Assembly: GCA_033557685.1 (NCBI GenBank)
Contig: JAWQRN010000155.1
Span: 1 to 35,811 of the forward strand
Reading direction: 5' to 3'
Origin: Sperchopsis tessellata
Taxonomy: Eukaryota > Arthropoda > Insecta > Coleoptera > Hydrophilidae
DNA: 35,811 bases
Part shown: positions 31,776 to 35,811 of the stretch, one piece after another
How positions within the stretch are numbered: position 1 is the first letter of the stretch
Layout of the letters: each line of letters begins with the position of its first letter
Made by a program: the position numbers and the translations under genes
The notes under the pieces: generated by a model
Databases searched by the model: none
Told to the model about the DNA's origin: nothing
Seen by the model: only the letters and a program-made list of their open reading frames with translations

Positions 31776-32939
31776 TGAATAACAAAATAAACCAGGCTGA
31801 AAGCTTGTAGATATGGAGTCATCTTTATGTGTGTCAAATGCGCACGCAGTGTGATTAAGAGGTAGGGTGATCTCTTAATCGAATAAGATGAATCTATTAT
31901 TCATCGCGGCATGAATTTGACCTGAAATTGGTGGTCGTTGTTATAACTATAACGTTAATTTCATAAAATTGTTATGATAGCAAGGGAAATTTATCTTATT
32001 TAAATTCGATCTTACGACTTTATGGATGGGCTAGATGGGTAAAAAAGTTAAGTGTACATAACGATAACATAAAATTGAAAAAAAATAGTAATTCGGTATT
32101 GCACGGTACCTTAAAAGCGAATACGTGTTAAAATCTCTAATATTATAATGTTTTACTTAGACTCTTTTGTTTTTTATCTATTACTGCTCAATGTTTTTGT
32201 GTCACGCTTGGCACTTTTCCTTACATAACAACATAAATGTCGAAATTCTACATTAGTCCTGATTACATGATAAAGCTTTCAGTGTTTAGCCGTAACATTT
32301 AGTACGTCGTCGTGCTGTAGAGTAAAGTGTATCTGATATTTTGCTTTTATATTATTTCAGTTGAATAATATCGACAATCGCAGTAGGTGGCAACGATAAA
32401 AATCTCTTGTACTCTAACCTTATATTTACCCACACCAGTATGAAACCCTGCAACGTTCTCATACTATTTATAATTTTGTTCTCTCTAGAATGCACAGTTA
32501 ACGTCTAACTTATATAGTTATGCTCAAATATCTGAATCACAACTTATTTCATAACATTTTAATATACATGTTCTCCCAAATAGTTTTGGTGAACGAAATG
32601 AATTCAGTATACTTTATGTATAGATGCATCTAGCTTTTGTTTTTGTATAGGGCTGCAAAGTTCTGACTGACTTATTAATTTACGTCAGCAAATCATTCTT
32701 ATTCGCTTGTTATGTTTTTTTTTTGTGATAAAGTGTAAGTGTGCAATAACCAATTAGGGGCTCTAACACCAAAACAGTAGGCCTAATAAGTCTGAGGAGT
32801 GGAAGTGATCGAGAACGAGATAGAAATTACGTTATGTGGTATGGACTAGTGCCTGAATAGAAAGTGAAAACGATAGACCTATAATCCAGTAGCGATAGGA
32901 TAAATTGTATATATGTGTGAGCAAGAGTCCTTAAAACAA
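31776..32939. other. No gene seen
   Basis: AT-rich sequence. TATATTATTTCAG at 32360 resembles an acceptor but the following stretch has no good donor or frame. Sequence from about 32750 is slightly GC-richer and may be the 5' part of the PLE that follows. Confidence 0.45.
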
Positions 32940-33612
32940 CTGAGGAGTTTGCCCTAGAAGTGCAGGCAAAACTTTTCTTACGATTTGAAGATTTTTTTGC
33001 AAAAAGAATGTCTAGATTCTAGATATTTGGCATGGTCGCCAGTGCAAATGTGCAATGAGAACCGCCTATCATAGTGGCTAACATAATCATGGAACAATTA
33101 TAAGACAAATATTTAGTAAAACTACCATACACACCTGACTTTTACTTTCGATTCGTAGATGACATTTTTTTAATATACAAAAATATTAAAACCGACGAAC
33201 TATTAATTATTTTAAACAACTATCATACAAAATTACAATTTACATCAGAAATAGCAAAACAGAATTTCCTTCTTGGATATTACAAAAATTAAAAATTAAT
33301 TTATGAACATCAATTTTCCGGTTCACATGAATCACGAAACCATCAACAATATCAAACCCAAAATCGTAACTCCAATCCACAAAACACATCAAATTACAAA
33401 TACATAAAAATTCCTTTTAATAAAGCATGTCTAATTTTTAACTAAATTTATCTAACTTTAATACAAAGCCTGCTTTTACCACAACAAACAAAAGCAATAT
33501 TTTATATACAAAATTAAAATCTTAAGTAAAGTTAGATCAAAATGATGTATATAAATTAACGTGCTCTAATTTCTCAAAATATTAGATTTATATTTTATCA
33601 AATGAGTACCCT
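32940..33612 (+). mobile_element. Second Penelope-like element: RT core and GIY-YIG remnant
   Basis: The plus strand reads VANIIMEQL (about 33077-33103), a stop, then DKYLVKLPYTPDFYFRFVDD and IFLIYKNIKTDELLIILNNY, with the catalytic VDD intact at about 33155. FTSEIAKQ follows, and after a shift FLDITKIKN, then KLIYEHQFSGS. Further on, DVYKLTCSNFSKY at 33544-33582, a stop, then IYI, matches the opening of the GIY-YIG endonuclease of PLEs, where V-Y-K-L-T-C-x-x-C-x-x-x-Y-I-G is usual. Motif B (x-M-G-x-P-x-S-P) just upstream of VANI is destroyed. RT followed by GIY-YIG on one strand is the signature PLE layout. This copy differs clearly in sequence from the one at 1-622, so two PLE families are present. 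Frameshifts and stops make it inactive. Confidence 0.85.
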
Positions 33613-33789
33613 AAAATCATTAAAACTATAAAACGTAATAAAATATATAAACTAATTTTTAAATTACAAACAAAACATTCTTTAAAATAACAATTAATAT
33701 TTACTTTTATCTATACAAATTTTTGATATATAAACAATATATTTTTAATACTTACAGTATTCGAAAAAATTAGAGCGACTGCCCAGTTC

Positions 33790-34349
33790 GTTTTGAAATT
33801 TGATTAAATCTAATCTCGAGCAAAGCGTCCAAGTCAATTTATTAAATACAACAAGCCGAAATTGCAGTGGACACCGTGTTTTTGTCATTAAGACGTCAAT
33901 ACCAGTGCTATGTAATTAGCTGTATCCCACGTACGAATACATATGTATTTGATTTCTTGTATAAATGCTTTAAGATCGTGAGTAAGAATATTATGCGAGG
34001 TATCGCAATATTTCAATGCTGCAATTGAATAATCATTACGTTCATTTTAATATTAATCTACACGAAATAACTACTTTCGCATAAGAATAAGAATTAGTTG
34101 CTTCCTTGGCCGCACATGAATGTGTATTTCTTGTAGATTAATATTAAAATTAACGTAATAATTATTCAATTGCAACATTTCGATACCTCTCATAATATGT
34201 TTACTCGCTACCTTAAAGCAATTATACAAGAAATCAATAATTACTAACAGATCTGTGTTCCCAAATTTTTCGATGCATATTTGATATCTATATTTAATAT
34301 ATTAACTTGGACGCTTTGCTTGAGATTTGATTTAATCAAATTTTAAAAT
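33790..34349. mobile_element. 560-bp foldback (long imperfect inverted repeat)
   Basis: The left arm (33790-34068) and right arm (34126-34349) are inverted copies with indels, around a 57-bp loop. Outer ends pair as TTTTGAAATTTGATTAAATC with GATTTAATCAAATTTTAAAA-like sequence. Next come CGAGCAAAGCGTCCAAGT with ACTTGGACGCTTTGCTTG, then GATTTCTTGTATAAATGCTT with its complement, and the inner ends ATTAATCTACACGAAAT with ATTTCTTGTAGATTAAT. The left arm is some 55 bp longer because of an insertion around 33850-33950. It begins about 180 bp after the PLE relic. It could be that element's inverted terminal region, a foldback MITE or an inverted duplication. No coding sequence lies inside. Confidence 0.85.
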
Positions 34350-34484
34350 AACACATGCTCATTTCTTTGTCGATGATGTTTTGTAATATTATAGTTAAAT
34401 TTGTATAATATTAAATTATAAACAAAATGTTAACCAAATTTTATTACTTCCATAAAAAAAAATACAAATTAAAAACGATTTTTA

Positions 34485-35541
34485 GTGACATAATTAAAAC
34501 AACTTTTTTAGAATCAATAGATTAAGCGAGAAAAAAGTAATTTAATTAGTATTACACTTCCCGACAAACTTTTGGCATGGTATGAACTAATTTTTGCAGA
34601 GTACTGATATCTACAGTTGTCCAGGAACTTTGCATTAGGGCATAGAGTTCGATACAATTTTTGAACTTTTTCCCTCTAATATTATAATCTAATATCTTCC
34701 ACAGGTTTTCTAAGGAATTAAGATTGGGTTTTTTTTTCTTGGTACCATTGTTTCCCTAACTTGGACGTAAGTTTTGGATCGTTATCCTGCTGAAATATAG
34801 ATCGTAATGGCATATTCCAATCAGCATATGGCAGCATAATGTGTTCGTGAATTGGACCTACCCTATAAGCAGAAAAGCCACCCCACACTACTATTACCTC
34901 CCCCATGTTTGACGGTTGGAAGAACATACTTAAAGTCCAATCGTTTGCTGACAGGACGTTTCACAAATTGTATTCCACCACTTTAAATTAAAAAAAAAAA
35001 CATTTGGATTCGTCACTAAAAAAAACCTTTTCTCAGTTTGTCTGGCGTACAATTAAGGTGTTTATAAGTTTAACCTTGCACTTCTTTTTTTTGTTTTCAG
35101 AAAACAAAGGTTGTTTAGCTGGACGGTAACTCTTTATATCTGATACATTGAGTCTGCGCTGTATTATCCTTGTAGTGATATTTACTCCTGGCAAATCAGC
35201 CTTCATTTTGCTCGCACTCTTCATCATTGCCCTTTCTGAGATGACTTTAATGTTCTTATCAACTATCGGACTAGGTTTTCGAGGAAGACCACCACGTTTC
35301 ATATTTATTATAACAGCACGAAGTTAAACATTTTTAATAGTTTTTGATATAATAAAATTAGAAACCAACGATTACTTATTTCATATTGTGTTACACCAGT
35401 TTTAAATAATTATATAATTCTCTGCTTGAGATCAAGTGTATAATGCACACTTTTAGGCATTTTAACAGATTTACAAACTTTTCTGCACGAAATATTCAGA
35501 CAAAATGGAAGTTTAGTAAAAAGCTGCAATAATTTTGTCAC
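34485..35541 (-). mobile_element. Tc1-like transposon, nearly full length, with short terminal inverted remnants
   Basis: The interval holds the transposase relic at 34552-35460. Outside it, GTGACATAATTAAAACAACT (34485-34504) and the complement of 35522-35541, GTGACAAAATTATTGCAGCT, match at about 16 of 20 positions in inverted orientation. I take these as parts of the terminal inverted repeats; outer ends and TA target duplications could not be fixed. A total near 1.1 kb is slightly short for a Tc1-like element. Confidence 0.6.
34552..35460 (-). pseudogene. Tc1-like transposase (DDE), broken
   Basis: From the ATG at 35460 the minus strand gives MPKSVHYTLDLKQRII, stop, LFKTGVTQYEISNRWF (N-terminal helix-turn-helix). 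Next come KRGGLPRKPSPIVDKNIKV (the GRPRK hinge), NITTRIIQRRLN and YRPAKQPLFSENKKKK (end of the DNA-binding part). The catalytic domain follows: FFSDESK with the first Asp, then VKHGG-like sequence, VVWGGFSAYRVGPIHEHIML, NMPLRSIFQQDNDPKLTSK with the second Asp, PNLNSLENLW with the Glu, and LQKLVHTMPKVCREV to a stop at 34552. All parts of a normal Tc1-type transposase of about 340 residues can be found, but on several frames, with at least one stop in the HTH. The D-to-E interval is about 25 residues instead of about 34, because the segment before PNLN (usually W-P-A-Q-S) is deleted. It would cut and paste its element; this copy cannot. Confidence 0.9.
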
Positions 35542-35757
35542 GTGAGGATTTTTTGTAAAAAGTTTATAAACATGTTTTACGTAAACCTACTGAATATAAA
35601 AGATAAATAATTTTAAAAATATTATTTTAGTTTATTTCAATATTAGTCCAATACTGTAGGTAAAGTATACACATTTTAATTATTTTTTTAAATTTTAAAT
35701 ATAGTTATTATATGAGATAAATAACATTTAAAAAATACATAATACTATGGAAATAGA

Positions 35758-35759
<2 letters not shown>

Positions 35760-35811
<52 letters not shown>
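35760..35811. repeat. (AT)n microsatellite running to the window end
   Basis: A pure TA dinucleotide run of at least 52 bp, cut by the window edge. Such runs are prone to slippage and assembly breaks. Confidence 0.95.

Noticed and set aside
1..35811. CRISPR array, bacterial operon or phage system
   Set aside because: No spaced direct repeats of CRISPR type, no ribosome-binding sites with dense ORFs, and all recognisable elements are eukaryotic.

Overview
This window looks like non-coding nuclear DNA from an arthropod, most likely an insect with a large, AT-rich genome. The clues are very low GC, (TA)n microsatellites, no dense or operon-like gene layout, and many decayed elements of kinds common in insect genomes: Tc1/mariner-type transposases, Penelope-like elements (PLEs), non-LTR retrotransposons and a tRNA-derived SINE. 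I cannot name the species. No complete, intact protein-coding gene is visible. The only possible host coding sequence is a few short exon-like islands bounded by good splice signals.

Layout, left to right. 1-622 is the reverse transcriptase (RT) of a PLE on the minus strand, cut by the window edge, followed by a ~140-bp tandem duplication (823-1102). An exon-like island lies at 2365-2520. A broken Myb/SANT-like domain gene (2958-3230) sits between two clusters of TAGGT/ACCTA motifs. A full SINE copy with target-site duplications lies at 5839-6137. An ATCGATTA-rich, possibly transposon-derived interval covers 6925-7835. LINE and DDE transposase relics follow (8552-8790, 9225-9520), then a 17-bp palindromic minisatellite (9726-9886). 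Two plus-strand exon-like islands lie at 12758-12815 and 13347-13370. Two more relics of one DDE transposase lineage lie at 14520-15045 (+) and 18203-19030 (-). The second abuts a foldback (19036-19332) whose arms carry pieces resembling the hammerhead-ribozyme-bearing pLTR of PLEs.

In the right half there is a LINE RT fragment (20370-20545), an unrecognised broken coding fragment with a partial duplication (21862-22521), a second ATCGATTA cluster pair (26045-26540), an unassigned ORF with an upstream acceptor-like site (26881-27089), and the best exon candidate of the window, on the minus strand (27789-27851). Next come two non-LTR relics (28183-28735 and 28905-29130), a second SINE copy of the same family (31503-31763), a second PLE with RT and GIY-YIG remnants (32940-33612), a 560-bp foldback (33790-34349), a nearly full-length but broken Tc1-like element (34485-35541) and a terminal (AT)n tract.

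Nothing here forms a working multi-gene system. The genes do not act together; the window is best read as intron or intergenic sequence in which old mobile elements have piled up. The most useful leads are the PLE foldback with hammerhead-like remnants, the SINE family with a conserved-looking central core, the palindromic minisatellite, the ATCGATTA elements and the exon candidates. All identifications come from reading the sequence and from remembered family motifs; no database search was run.
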